A stretch of 64,000 nucleotides of DNA from Catellatospora sp. TT07R-123. Its GTDB lineage: Bacteria > Actinomycetota > Actinomycetes > Mycobacteriales > Micromonosporaceae. Made by a program: the position numbers and the translations under genes. The notes under the pieces were generated by a model that saw nothing but the letters and a program-made list of their open reading frames with translations, had not been told where the DNA came from and ran no database searches. Shown here piece by piece: positions 1 to 8,439 of this stretch. Where the stretch lies: positions 1,736,001-1,800,000 of the forward strand of contig NZ_BNEM01000002.1 in assembly GCF_018327705.1 (NCBI RefSeq). The letters run 5' to 3'. Positions within the stretch are counted from its first letter, which is position 1, and each line of letters starts with the position of its first letter.

Positions 1-767
1 TGCTCCAGCGCCCGCTGCGCCTCGGCGGTGCGCACCTCGGCCCCGGTGCGTACGCCGGGGACCTGCGGCTGCTCGCCGTCCGGCGCGGTCCGGGGCGCGG
101 CGTCGACGGTCTGCTGGATCCGGTCGCGCAGCTCGGGTGCCGCCGTGCCGTCGGCCGAGCGCACCTCGATCCGCCCGGTCGGGCCGCCGGGGCTCAGCGC
201 CACGACGGTGTCCTCCAGCGTGTAGGCCTGGCTGCCGAAGTCGTACTGGGCCTCGACGACGCCGGTGATGGTCAGGTCGACCGGCGGGGTGTCCTGGGCG
301 ATGCGGCCGTGCAGCACCGTGCCGACGGCCAGGCCCATCCGGTCGGCGGTGCGCCGCGTGATCGCGATCTCGTTGCGGGCCTGCGGGTAGCGGCCCGACA
401 CGGCGTGGGCCAGCGCCAGCACGCCCGTGCCCGGGTCGGCGCTGAGCTGGAGGTATTCCCCGCCCGTGCCCGTCCCGAGCTGCACCCCGGTGTCGAACCG
501 GCCCACCGCCTCGGCCACCCCGGGCAGCGCCCGGATGCGCGCCAGGTCGGTGCCGGTCGCCGGGACCGAGTCGTCGCCGACGACGAAGGCGACCTGCTCG
601 GGGGTGCCGCTGAGCCGGTCCAGCATGGTCCGCTCGGTGATCTGCTGGGACAGCATCGCCGCGCCCACCACGAACGAGGCGACCAGCACGGCCAGGCCGG
701 TGAGCAGCAGCCGGGCGGGGCGGCGGGCCACCCCGGACAGCTGGGTGCGCAGCACCACCGCGCTCAT
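1..767 (-). CDS. ABC transporter permease (MacB/FtsX type), 3' part outside window
   Basis: The visible part is the N-terminal ~255 residues of a MacB/FtsX-type permease; the gene runs off the left edge, so its C-terminal membrane helices are not seen. It opens with a short cytoplasmic stretch, one strong membrane helix (LLLTGLAVLVASFVVGAAML), then a long extracytoplasmic region with a MacB-periplasmic-core look. The ATG at 767 overlaps the TGA of the upstream ATPase gene (ATGA), which implies translational coupling and a shared complex. The family couples cytoplasmic ATP hydrolysis to conformational work on lipoproteins, peptides or drugs outside the membrane; the substrate here is unknown. 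The divergent two-component system at 1668-3480 is a plausible regulator. Confidence 0.85.
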   Translation of the reverse strand, partial: MSAVVLRTQLSGVARRPARLLLTGLAVLVASFVVGAAMLSQQITERTMLDRLSGTPEQVAFVVGDDSVPATGTDLARIRALPGVAEAVGRFDTGVQLGTGTGGEYLQLSADPGTGVLALAHAVSGRYPQARNEIAITRRTADRMGLAVGTVLHGRIAQDTPPVDLTITGVVEAQYDFGSQAYTLEDTVVALSPGGPTGRIEVRSADGTAAPELRDRIQQTVDAAPRTAPDGEQPQVPGVRTGAEVRTAEAQRALE

Positions 768-1522
768 CGGGCCACCGCCTGCTGCGCCAGCGCGTCGGCG
801 ATCGTCGCCCGGTCAGGCTGGTGCAGGTCACCGGCGACGCGGCCGTCGGCCAGCAGCACGACGCGGTCGGCGTACGCGGCGGCGTTCGGGTCGTGGGTCA
901 CCATGACCACGGTCTGGCCCAGGTCACGGGCCGCGTCGCGCAGCAGGGTCAGCACCTGCGCCCCGGCGGCCGAGTCCAGGTTGCCGGTCGGCTCGTCGGC
1001 GAAGACCACCTCGGGCCGCGACACCAGCGCCCGCGCCAGCGCCACGCGCTGCTGCTGGCCGCCGGACAGCTCGCTGGGCCGGTGGTTCAGCCGATCGGCC
1101 AGGCCCAGCGTGGTGACCAGGTGGTCGAACAGGTCCGGCTCCGGCCGCCGCCCCGCCAGGTCCAGCGGCAGGGTGATGTTGCGCACCGCGCTCAGCTGCG
1201 GCAGCAGGTTGAACGACTGGAACACGAACCCGATCCGCTCGCGCCGCACCTTGGTCAGCACCCGGTCGCTCAACCGGGTCAGGTCCGTCCCGCCGAGCAG
1301 CGCCCGGCCCGACGTCGCGGTGTCCAGGCCCGCCAGGCAGTGCATCAGGGTCGACTTGCCCGACCCGGACGGGCCCATGATCGCGGTGAACTCGGCGCGG
1401 GTGAACCCGACCGTGACGCCGTCCAGGGCGCGCACCGCGGCGTCGCCGCTGCCGTACACCTTGACCAGGTCGACCGCGGCCACCGCGTAGAGCGGGTCGG
1501 CGCCGGGTTGCTGCGTAGTCAC
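764..1522 (-). CDS. ABC transporter ATP-binding protein (MacB/LolD type)
   Basis: A 252-residue ATPase that powers the downstream permease. It has Walker A GPSGSGKST, a Q-loop in VFQSFNLLPQLS, the signature LSGGQQQRVALARAL, Walker B VVFADEPTGNLDS and the switch His in VTHD; this set is typical of the LolD/MacB/FtsE class. I chose the GTG at 1522 because a GGAGG lies 4-8 bases upstream (about 1526-1531). The longer in-frame reading to 1582 adds an unlikely Arg/Pro-rich extension without a ribosome site. The stop overlaps the permease ATG. The start faces the histidine kinase gene across about 145 bases, so the two units may be co-regulated. Confidence 0.93.
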   Translation of the reverse strand: MTTQQPGADPLYAVAAVDLVKVYGSGDAAVRALDGVTVGFTRAEFTAIMGPSGSGKSTLMHCLAGLDTATSGRALLGGTDLTRLSDRVLTKVRRERIGFVFQSFNLLPQLSAVRNITLPLDLAGRRPEPDLFDHLVTTLGLADRLNHRPSELSGGQQQRVALARALVSRPEVVFADEPTGNLDSAAGAQVLTLLRDAARDLGQTVVMVTHDPNAAAYADRVVLLADGRVAGDLHQPDRATIADALAQQAVAR

Positions 1523-1667
1523 ATCTCCTCCAGGGGTATGTCTGCGCTGAGGAGCCTGCCGCAGCGGGCACCGGCGGCACATCGGCCGCCGGAAAGGTTG
1601 TCGGCGCGGCCGCTATGACTTTCGGCCGATCCGGCCCCGCCGCGGCACTGGTTACTGTTGACCGGCC

Positions 1668-2831
1668 ATGATGACGTCCCCCCTGCGCCCCTGGTTGCTG
1701 GTGTTCGGCCGGCTGGCCGCCCTGGTCGGCCTGGCCGTGCTCGGCATCACCGACCTGCGCTTCGGCCTGATCTACGTCGGCTCCACGATGACGATGGGCC
1801 GCGTGCTGCTGGCGATGGTGGCCGGCGCGGTGTGGCTGCTGCCGTACCGGGCCGGTTCGAAGGCGCTGACCCCGCTCGCGCTGCTGCTGGCGGCCGCGTC
1901 GCTGACGGCGACCGGCGCGGTGTACCTGCTGGGCACCTACGACCACCCCATCGGCTCCTGGGGCCTGGCCGAGAGCGCGAGCATGCTGGGCCTGCTGTAC
2001 GTGGTGTCGCGGTGGGCCCCGGCCCGCGCCGCCCCGTTCGCGGTGCTCGCGATCGGCGCGGCGGTGACCGCGATGCCGCTGCGCGGCGGCACCGGCTACC
2101 TGATGGTGATCTTCGGGCTGCTGCAGGGCCTGGCCGCGGCGGTCGTCGTGGCGGGCGGTGTCTACCTGCGGATCCTCGACAGCGGGCGGCAGCGGGCCCT
2201 GGACGAGGTCCGGGCCGCGCAGCGCGCCGAGTTCGCCCGGGACCTGCACGACTTCATCGCCCACCACGTGACCGGCATCATCGTGCAGGCGCAGGGCGCC
2301 CGCTACGTCGCCGAGCAGGATCCGCAGCGGGCGCTGGTCGCGCTGGAGCAGATCGAGCACGCGGGGCTGGAGACGATGGCGTCGATGCGGCGCATGGTCA
2401 GCGTGCTGCGCGAACCGGACGCGCCGCTGGCGCCGCTGGCCGGGGCGGCCGACCTGCCGCCGCTGCTGGCCGGGTTCAACCAGACCAGCCCGGCGGTGGC
2501 CCGCCTGCACGTGGACGGGACGCTGGACGGGCTGCCGGTCGAGGTGTCCACCAGCGCGTACCGGGTGGTGATGGAGGCGCTGACCAACGTGCGCCGCCAC
2601 GCCGTCGACGCGCGGACGGTCGACGTGTCGGTGCGCCGCGCGCCCGGGTGGCTGTTCGTGCGGGTGGCCGACGACGGCGCCCCGCCGCGCCCGGCCGCCG
2701 GGCGCGACCGCACCGGCTACGGCCTGGTCGGCCTCGCCGAGCGGGTGCGGGCGGTCGGGGGCCGGATCAACGCCGGACCGGGTATCGAGCGAGGCTGGCT
2801 CGTCGACGTCGCCATGCCGCTGAGAGGGTGA
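1668..2831 (+). CDS. Sensor histidine kinase (HisKA_3/NarL-NarX class)
   Basis: A 387-residue membrane sensor kinase. Residues ~8-170 form five or six hydrophobic helices with short loops, so sensing is probably in or at the membrane. The dimerisation/phosphoacceptor motif is RDLHDFIAHH with His194. The ATPase domain has an N-box-like VMEALTNVRRHA (Asn307), a G1 DDG at 335-337 and GYGLVGL at 350-356. This is the short HATPase_c variant that pairs with LuxR-type response regulators. Two ATGs sit in tandem at 1668 and 1671; either may be used. The partner regulator starts four bases after this stop. Divergent orientation to the MacB-type exporter suggests the pair controls that exporter, as is common in actinomycetes. 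Confidence 0.93.
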   Translation: MMTSPLRPWLLVFGRLAALVGLAVLGITDLRFGLIYVGSTMTMGRVLLAMVAGAVWLLPYRAGSKALTPLALLLAAASLTATGAVYLLGTYDHPIGSWGLAESASMLGLLYVVSRWAPARAAPFAVLAIGAAVTAMPLRGGTGYLMVIFGLLQGLAAAVVVAGGVYLRILDSGRQRALDEVRAAQRAEFARDLHDFIAHHVTGIIVQAQGARYVAEQDPQRALVALEQIEHAGLETMASMRRMVSVLREPDAPLAPLAGAADLPPLLAGFNQTSPAVARLHVDGTLDGLPVEVSTSAYRVVMEALTNVRRHAVDARTVDVSVRRAPGWLFVRVADDGAPPRPAAGRDRTGYGLVGLAERVRAVGGRINAGPGIERGWLVDVAMPLRG

Positions 2832-2835
2832 TCCC

Positions 2836-3480
2836 GTGATCCGTGTGATGATCGCCGACGACCAGGCGATGGTCCGTACCGGCTTCGGGATGATCCTCGG
2901 GGCGCAGCCGGACATGGAGGTCGTCGGCGAGGCCGCCGACGGCGTCGAGGCGGTGGAGCTGGCCCGCCGGGTGCGGCCCGACGTGGCGCTGATGGACATC
3001 CGGATGCCGCGCCTGGACGGCCTGGAGGCGCTGCGCCAGCTCGCCGGGCCCGGGGTCGCCGACCCGCCGAAGGTGGTCGTGGTGACCACGTTCGACCTCG
3101 ACGAGTACGTGCACGCCGCGCTGCGCAACGGCGCCTGCGGGTTCCTGCTCAAGGACTCCGGCCCGGCACTGCTGGTCGAGGCGGTGCGCGCGGCCGCCTC
3201 CGGCGACTCGCTGATCAGCCCGTCGATCACGGTACGGCTGCTGGAGCACCTCACCCCGCTGCTGCCCGGCCGCGGCGGCGGCGACCACGGCCTGTCCCCG
3301 CGCGAGCTGGACGTGGTCCGGCTGACCGCGCGCGGCCTGACCAACGCCGAGATCGCCGCCCAGCTGTTCATCTCGCTGGGCACAGTCAAGACGCACCTGG
3401 GCAGCGTGCAGACCAAGCTCGGGGCCCGCAACCGGGTCGAGATCGCCGCCTGGGCCTGGGAACGCCGCCTGCTCGGCTGA
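2836..3480 (+). CDS. Response regulator, NarL/FixJ family
   Basis: A 214-residue two-domain regulator and cognate partner of the kinase just upstream. The receiver domain has the acidic pair Asp8-Asp9, the phosphoacceptor Asp54 in LMDIRMP, a Thr in VVVTTFD and a Lys in GFLLKD. A C-terminal LuxR-type helix-turn-helix spans about residues 150-212 (LSPRELDVVRLTARGLTNAE). Start is GTG at 2836, with a GAGAGGG ribosome site formed by the end of the kinase gene. The four-base gap indicates co-transcription. Likely targets are its own operon and the divergent ABC exporter; this is inferred from position only. Confidence 0.94.
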   Translation: MIRVMIADDQAMVRTGFGMILGAQPDMEVVGEAADGVEAVELARRVRPDVALMDIRMPRLDGLEALRQLAGPGVADPPKVVVVTTFDLDEYVHAALRNGACGFLLKDSGPALLVEAVRAAASGDSLISPSITVRLLEHLTPLLPGRGGGDHGLSPRELDVVRLTARGLTNAEIAAQLFISLGTVKTHLGSVQTKLGARNRVEIAAWAWERRLLG

Positions 3481-3584
3481 CCCGACTCGCCGCCACGGCC
3501 CGGCCGAGCCCGGTAACGTCGGCTAGGTCGGGGCCCTGAGCTGCGGCGACGATCCGCCGCGGGCGCCCTGCGAGGGGGCACACC

Positions 3585-4601
3585 ATGTCGCATCATCTCG
3601 ATTCGCCGCAGGCGCGCGAGGACGTCCGGCTCGACCTCACCGACGTGTACGTCTTCCGCGGCGCCACCGGCACCGCGCTGGTCATGAACGTCAACCACTC
3701 GCTGGCACCCGAGATCACCGGCAAGCCCGCCCAGCCCGGCTTCCACCCCGAGGCCCGCTACGAGTTCCACCTCGACCTCGACGGCGACGCCCGCCCGGAC
3801 CTGACCTTCCGGGTCACCTTCGGCGACCCCGGCACCGGCGGCGGGCAGACCCTCCAGCTCGACAAGGTCATCGGCGGGGCCGCCGAGCCGCTGGCCACCG
3901 GCGCCACCGGCGCCGAGGTGACCGCGACCGGGCTGCGGGCCTGGGCCGGGCGCGCGGGCGACCCGTTCTGGATCGACGGAACCGTGCTGGGCGCGATCGG
4001 CGCCGCGTTCGCCACCGGGACCCGGGCCGACCTGGGCCGCTGGACCCCGGCCGAGGCCAAGAACGCGTTCGCGGGCCAGACCGTGTACTCGATCGTGCTC
4101 GAAGTCGACGACGCGCTGCTGGCCCCGGCCCGCTCCGGCGACCGGGTCGGCATATGGGGACTGACCAGCCTCGCCACCGACGACGGCGGCTGGCGGCCGA
4201 TCAACCGGTTCGGGCACCCGATGATGCAGCCGCTGTTCACACAGCAGGACGGCGACCTCGGCGACCGGCTCAACAGCACCGACCCGGCCGACGACGTGGC
4301 GGCCCACGCCGAGCGGCTGACCGGCATGGTCGCGGCGGTCGTCGGCGCGTACGGCACCGCGGCCGACCCCCGCGCGTACGCCGAGGCCGTGGTGGCGCGG
4401 CTGCTGCCCGACGTCATGCCGTACACGATCGGCAGCCCCGGGGTGTACGGCTTCGGCGAGTGGAACGGCCGGTCCCTGCTCGACAACACCCCGGACGTGA
4501 TGTTCTCCCTGGCCACGAACACGGCGTTCAGCATCGGGCTGACCGCCGACGCGGTCACCGCCAGGCCCGGGACCGCCTTCCCGTACGTCGCGACCGCCTG
4601 A
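3585..4601 (+). CDS. DUF4331 family protein
   Basis: A 338-residue protein that opens with the family hallmark SHHLDSPQAREDVRLDLTDV, followed by VYVFRG. The function of the family is unknown; members are often predicted to be exported or associated with oxidative-stress or metal contexts. I see no signal peptide here, so a cytoplasmic form is likely. The body is predicted beta-rich with regularly spaced Asp/Gly, and NTAFSIGLTAD near the C-terminus. A GAGGGGG ribosome site lies about six bases before the ATG. It stands alone between the response regulator and a small DUF1737 gene, with no evident operon partner. Confidence 0.85.
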   Translation: MSHHLDSPQAREDVRLDLTDVYVFRGATGTALVMNVNHSLAPEITGKPAQPGFHPEARYEFHLDLDGDARPDLTFRVTFGDPGTGGGQTLQLDKVIGGAAEPLATGATGAEVTATGLRAWAGRAGDPFWIDGTVLGAIGAAFATGTRADLGRWTPAEAKNAFAGQTVYSIVLEVDDALLAPARSGDRVGIWGLTSLATDDGGWRPINRFGHPMMQPLFTQQDGDLGDRLNSTDPADDVAAHAERLTGMVAAVVGAYGTAADPRAYAEAVVARLLPDVMPYTIGSPGVYGFGEWNGRSLLDNTPDVMFSLATNTAFSIGLTADAVTARPGTAFPYVATA

Positions 4602-4641
4602 ACCGGGCCTGCGCCCGACCGGTACGTGGCATCCTGGCGGC

Positions 4642-4839
4642 ATGACCAACCAGCCTCCGCAGGGCATGCCCCGATACCGGCTGCTGACCGGCCCCGACGA
4701 CGACAAGTTCTGCCACCGGGTCAGCGAGGCGCTCGACCTCGGCTACCGCCTGCACGGCAGCGCCTCGGTCACCTACGACGGCGAGAAGGTCATCGCCGCG
4801 CAGGCCGTCGTCTGGCCGGGCGGCCCCGGCGAGCGCTGA
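4642..4839 (+). CDS. DUF1737 small protein
   Basis: A 65-residue protein of DUF1737 type. The diagnostic features are the opening YRLLTGPDDDKFCHRVSEAL, then LGYRLHGSASVTYDG and an AQAVVW end. Family members are about 60-80 residues and form a small alpha/beta unit of unknown role; they often occur singly. Codon use (strong G/C at third positions) supports coding. It follows the DUF4331 gene by 40 bases on the same strand and may be co-transcribed with it. Confidence 0.85.
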   Translation: MTNQPPQGMPRYRLLTGPDDDKFCHRVSEALDLGYRLHGSASVTYDGEKVIAAQAVVWPGGPGER

Positions 4840-4997
4840 CCCCGCCGGCCGAGGCGGGGCCCGATTGCACCCGGCGGCCACGGTCGCCCGTACCTTTGGC
4901 GGCTGCGGCCGTTTCGCCTGAGCGTATGGGTCGCCGCCTCCCGGCGCGGCAAATGGAACGGCGGCAACTGACCGGCCGTGCGGGGGTCCAGGCGGCG

Positions 4998-5062
4998 GCC
5001 AAGTTGCCGGGCAATCGTGGGAATGGGCCGCCTCTGCGTGCCCGATTGCCCGGCAACTTGGC
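4998..5062. repeat. Perfect 20-bp inverted repeat (hairpin 1)
   Basis: The left arm at 4998-5017 and right arm at 5043-5062 are exact reverse complements (core AGTTGCCGGGCAATC) with a 25-base loop. There is no U-tract on either side, so a simple intrinsic terminator is not obvious. It lies 159 bases past the DUF1737 stop. It could be a terminator of actinomycete type, an mRNA-stabilising structure or a dispersed palindromic repeat. Confidence 0.7.
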
Positions 5063-5086
5063 TGGTCTTGGGGTTGGCGCGTGGGG

Positions 5087-5149
5087 TGATCGTTGTTTTC
5101 GGTCGGTTGGTGGCCTGGAGGGCGATGTTCTGACCGAGAACAACGATCA
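5087..5149. repeat. 18-bp inverted repeat (hairpin 2)
   Basis: The left arm 5087-5104 pairs with the right arm 5132-5149 (core GATCGTTGTT / AACAACGATC) with a single G-U type mismatch and a 27-base loop. It starts 25 bases after hairpin 1. Its AT-rich core stands out in this sequence. It resembles a palindromic repeat unit more than a terminator; no U-run follows. Confidence 0.65.
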
Positions 5150-5268
5150 TCGGCCGGGGCGGCCGGGACGGGGCGGGGCGGCCTGGTCAGGGTGGGGGTT
5201 GGCGGGGGTTGCTAGCGTGTCGGCCGCGCGCTCGCCGATGGCGGTGGGCCGCCACGGGGAGGAAGTAC

Positions 5269-6132
5269 ATGAGCGAGCTGACGCCGGACTACAGGGTTCC
5301 CGCCGATCCCGATGCGCGGCCGCGGTCGGTGAGCGCGGCCGCGTGGCTGCTGGCGGGGGTCGGGGCGGCGTACCTGAGCGACGTGGTGCTGCTGATCGCG
5401 GGTGCCGGGAGCTACCCGGACCGGGTGGCCGAGGCGGTCCGCCGGGCCGGGGTGGACGCCCAGGTCACGGCGGCGATGCGGAGCCTGGCCACGGGTATGG
5501 CCGTCATGGTCATCGCGGTCACGCTGATCGCGGCGGTGGTGATGTTCGCGCTGGCGGCGGCGGTGCGCGGCCGCAGCCGTACCGGCCGGGTGCTGACCTG
5601 GATCGCGGGCGGCCTGGCCCTGCTGTGCGGAGTCTGCGCGGGCGGCTCGTCCGGCACCCCCGCCTTCAGCGGCATCGCGTACGTCAACGCCTGGAGCAAC
5701 ACCGCCTCCGGGGTGCACCGCTTCGCCCAGCGGCTGCCCGACGGCTACCCGCCGTACTACAAGGTCGCGGCGACGGTCCTCGGCGCGTTCAGCCTGCTCG
5801 CGCTGATCGCGGTGACCATCCTGCTGGCGCGGCGCGAGTCCGGCGACTGGTTCCGCAAGCCCGTCCCGGCGGCCACGCACCCCGGCTACCCGGCCTACCA
5901 CCCGGCCCCGGTCGCCCCGGCGCCGCAGGCGTATGTGCCCCCGCAGGCGCAGACTCCCCCGCCCGCCCCCGCACCGGCGCCCGAGCCGCCCCGGCAGCGG
6001 ACCGTCGAGGAGATCGAGCTGGCCCTGACGGAGCTGGACGTGGCGCGCGTGCGCGGCGACGTGTCCGAGAACGACTACATGGCGCAGGTGTCCCGCCTGC
6101 GCGACGAGCTGCGCGACCTCGACCTCGCCTGA
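5269..6132 (+). CDS. Four-helix membrane protein with C-terminal SHOCT-like tail
   Basis: A 287-residue protein of unknown function. Four hydrophobic segments are visible: SAAAWLLAGVGAAYLSDVVL, MAVMVIAVTLIAAVVMFALA, VLTWIAGGLALLCGVCAG and VLGAFSLLALIAVTILLA. A Pro/Ala-rich linker follows (PPPAPAPAPEPP), then a charged helical tail TVEEIELALTELDVARVRGD that resembles a short oligomerisation (SHOCT-like) element. The ATG at 5269 is preceded by GGGGAGGA at good spacing, so I rejected the longer reading from 5209. The pattern of small TM domain plus Pro-rich linker plus C-terminal helix is common among uncharacterised actinobacterial envelope proteins. Confidence 0.8.
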   Translation: MSELTPDYRVPADPDARPRSVSAAAWLLAGVGAAYLSDVVLLIAGAGSYPDRVAEAVRRAGVDAQVTAAMRSLATGMAVMVIAVTLIAAVVMFALAAAVRGRSRTGRVLTWIAGGLALLCGVCAGGSSGTPAFSGIAYVNAWSNTASGVHRFAQRLPDGYPPYYKVAATVLGAFSLLALIAVTILLARRESGDWFRKPVPAATHPGYPAYHPAPVAPAPQAYVPPQAQTPPPAPAPAPEPPRQRTVEEIELALTELDVARVRGDVSENDYMAQVSRLRDELRDLDLA

Positions 6133-6351
6133 CGCCTCATCCCCCCGGGGGCCCGGCACGCCGACCGTCCATTCAAGACGCTGCGTTCGGGCCTCCCGGG
6201 AACGGCGAAACAATCCCTACCCTGTGGAGTCGTACGGCTTCGTGAAGTGACCTGGCGGGTTCCACCGCGGGTCGCCCGTCCGCTGGTACGGCCGCCTGTG
6301 CACGTCGCAACTGGGTGCGGGCGCCGCCACGGCTCTCGCAGAGGTGGTCAC

Positions 6352-7791
6352 ATGGCGCAGGCACCCGGCTCCGAACCCGACGAGGAGCCTGGCAGGCGCT
6401 TGTCCGACCGTCGGGCGGAAGTGGTCGACATCCCGGATCTGCCGGCCCCGACGCCGACTCGGGCCGAACCGGCGACCGACGGCTCCGCGCCGCGCGACGG
6501 TTCCGGTACGGCAACCGTGCCGCAGCAGACGCCCGGCGCGGACGAGCACGTACGGAAGGACGAGCCGAGACCGGGCCGCCGATGGCGCGCCCGTCTGCGC
6601 GCCGCCTGGCGGTCGATGGTCGAAATGGCGCAAACGCCCGAGGGCAAGGAGACGATCCGGGCCGTACTGAAGATCCTCCGCAAGGAGGGCACGAAGGCGG
6701 CCAAGGCCCATTTCGAAAAGTGGCTGCGCGAGCGGGTCGCGGACCGCCGCAAGCGCCGCAGGCGGCACGACGGCCAGGATGGGCAGGACAGCCAGGACCG
6801 GCAGGACTCGCCCGGCAGCCAGACCCCGAGCACCAGGGACGACAGCGGCCGCGACCGCGACCTGGCGCGGAACGACCGGATCGACCAGCAGACGCAGACG
6901 CAGCCCGAGCCGCAGCCCGAGCCGCAGCCCGAGCCGCAGCCGCAGCCGCAGCCGGAGCCGGAGCCGGAGCCGGAGCCGGTCCCCAGAATCGAACGCCGCA
7001 GACTGCGCCTCCACCAGCCGAACCGGGCCCGGCTGCTGATCTTCGGCGGCCTGCTGGCCGCGCTCGGCTGGTTCTTGCCGTGGTATTTCGTCACCTACGA
7101 GGCCGCCTCGGCCAAGGAGCTCGCCGCCATCCAGCGGGCTGACGCCGTCGACCTGGGCGGTCACCCGTTCCACCATTTCATGAACATCGGCTGGTCCTTC
7201 TACCTCGCCTCCTACAACGGCCACAACCTGGCCGGGCACGAGGCGACCGCGGCGGTGATCGGCACCCCGAACCTGATGCTGTATCCGGCGCTGGCCGTCG
7301 TCGTGTTCGCCTTCCTGACCCGGAGCTTCCGCGGCATGGGCAGGAGCACGCTCGCGCGGGCCGCGGCCGGCCTGGTAGACGCCGCGCCCGCCTATCTCCT
7401 GGCTCCGCAGGCCGTCTTCCTCGCCCTGGCGGTCCACAACATGGCTGCTGGCGCCGACTCCTCTTCCACGATCGCGATGATGTCGCAGACCACCCCCGCG
7501 GGGATCGCGGTGCGGCAGGTCTTCCTGGACTCTTTCGCCCACGGACCGAAGGCCGCGCTGGGGCAGCTGTCGCTGCACGTGTCGATGGGGGCGGGGGTGA
7601 TGTTCGTCGGGGTGCTTGTGATGGGGTTCGCCGCGGCGTCCACGCCGAGGCGGACCTGGCTCAGCGGTCCACCCGCCGCCCTGACCGGGGTGCCAGGCGT
7701 CGTGGCCCGGGTGCTGCGGCTCGCGCCGCTGGCGGTGATCGCCGGCTGTCTGCTGCTGATGACCGTGGACACGGTCAGGGCCGTGTACTGA
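6352..7791 (+). CDS. Membrane protein with Pro-Gln-Glu repeat segment
   Basis: A 479-residue protein with no family I recognise. The N-terminal ~80 residues are acidic and disordered. Residues ~85-150 are a basic helical segment ending in an Arg/Lys cluster (RRKRRRRH). Next is a Gln/Asp-rich stretch and then a (Q/E)-P dipeptide repeat encoded at about 6895-6981. From about residue 224 the chain becomes membrane-embedded: one helix (LLIFGGLLAALGWFLPWYFV), a loop of ~60 residues, then further helices including LMLYPALAVVVFAFL and a final APLAVIAGCLLLMTVDTV. The start is the ATG at 6352 after GAGGTGGTCAC. It could anchor a cytoplasmic assembly; no partner gene is adjacent. Confidence 0.78.
   Translation: MAQAPGSEPDEEPGRRLSDRRAEVVDIPDLPAPTPTRAEPATDGSAPRDGSGTATVPQQTPGADEHVRKDEPRPGRRWRARLRAAWRSMVEMAQTPEGKETIRAVLKILRKEGTKAAKAHFEKWLRERVADRRKRRRRHDGQDGQDSQDRQDSPGSQTPSTRDDSGRDRDLARNDRIDQQTQTQPEPQPEPQPEPQPQPQPEPEPEPEPVPRIERRRLRLHQPNRARLLIFGGLLAALGWFLPWYFVTYEAASAKELAAIQRADAVDLGGHPFHHFMNIGWSFYLASYNGHNLAGHEATAAVIGTPNLMLYPALAVVVFAFLTRSFRGMGRSTLARAAAGLVDAAPAYLLAPQAVFLALAVHNMAAGADSSSTIAMMSQTTPAGIAVRQVFLDSFAHGPKAALGQLSLHVSMGAGVMFVGVLVMGFAAASTPRRTWLSGPPAALTGVPGVVARVLRLAPLAVIAGCLLLMTVDTVRAVY
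6895..6981 (+). repeat. Imperfect hexamer repeat encoding (Q/E)-P dipeptides
   Basis: A run of CAG-CCC-GAG-CCG type units, grading into CAG-CCG and then GAG-CCG, encodes alternating Gln/Glu-Pro. It lies in frame within the membrane protein at 6352 and is a likely site of length variation by slippage. Confidence 0.75.
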
Positions 7792-7944
7792 CCAGTGGGC
7801 ACGCCACGCCGGAGTCGGCACCCGTTAGATGACCTGGGGAAGGTGGTCGTCCCGCGACCTGCGCCCGGCACCATGGCGCCGGAACCGTCCGCGTGGACGA
7901 GGTTCGGCAGGGCCCCGTCCCGGGCCGCGCCGAACCGATGCGGA

Positions 7945-8415
7945 TCAGGATCGCCCGCCGCCGCCCCCGAGCACGCCGGCCGGCTCGCGGACCATCAGCA
8001 CGTCCACCGGCTCCTCGGACGCCACGGTGAAGCCGTGGCGCGCGTACAGCCGCCCGGCCTCGCTGCCGCGCAGGACGATCAGCCGCACCCGTACCCCGTC
8101 GCGGTCGCACTGCTCCAGCAGTTCGCGCAGGACCGCCGAGCCGACCCCCCGGCCCTGCACCTGCGGGTCGAGGTAGAAGTGCTCCAGCCAGTGGCCGCCG
8201 TCGGCGGGGCGCAGCGCCACGCATCCGGCGAACGCGCCGTCGACCTCGATCACCCGCGTGTTGGCGGGCACGTAGGTGTCGCGCAGCCGCTGGCGCACCC
8301 GGTGGTCGTCGTAGCGGCCCAGCCGCTCCAGGTCCGCGCGCAGGACCACGGCCCGCAGCTCGACCGCGCTCTCAAGATCGGCGGCAGTCGCCTGCCGCAT
8401 CGCCCAGTCCGCCAT
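7945..8415 (-). CDS. GNAT family N-acetyltransferase
   Basis: A 156-residue GNAT enzyme that should transfer an acetyl group from acetyl-CoA to an amine; the substrate is unknown. The acetyl-CoA binding motif A is DPQVQGRGVGSAVLRELLEQ (Q/RxxGxG/A pattern), preceded by the strand WLEHFYLD; motif B includes AGRLYARHGF. It lies 24 bases downstream of the TetR gene on the same strand, so the two are probably co-transcribed. No ribosome site is visible before the ATG at 8415. TACCAT eight bases upstream could be a -10 element of a leaderless transcript. Confidence 0.88.
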   Translation of the reverse strand: MADWAMRQATAADLESAVELRAVVLRADLERLGRYDDHRVRQRLRDTYVPANTRVIEVDGAFAGCVALRPADGGHWLEHFYLDPQVQGRGVGSAVLRELLEQCDRDGVRVRLIVLRGSEAGRLYARHGFTVASEEPVDVLMVREPAGVLGGGGGRS

Positions 8416-8439
8416 GATCGGCGATGGTACCGGCGCCGG

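Larger units (their letters stand above)
4840..5268. other. Intergenic region with two strong hairpins
   Basis: This 429-base gap between two plus-strand genes holds no convincing gene. Frames that stay open here show no ribosome site and cross perfect inverted repeats. It contains two separate stem-loops (4998-5062 and 5087-5149), annotated individually. The last ~60 bases hold the promoter region and the GGGGAGGA ribosome site of the gene at 5269. Confidence 0.6.

Noticed and set aside
924-4706. A 1260-codon open frame on the minus strand
   Set aside because: It runs antisense through the kinase, response regulator and DUF4331 genes. Its composition is the Arg/Gly/Pro-rich pattern of shadow frames in high-GC DNA, and it has no ribosome site or domain motif.
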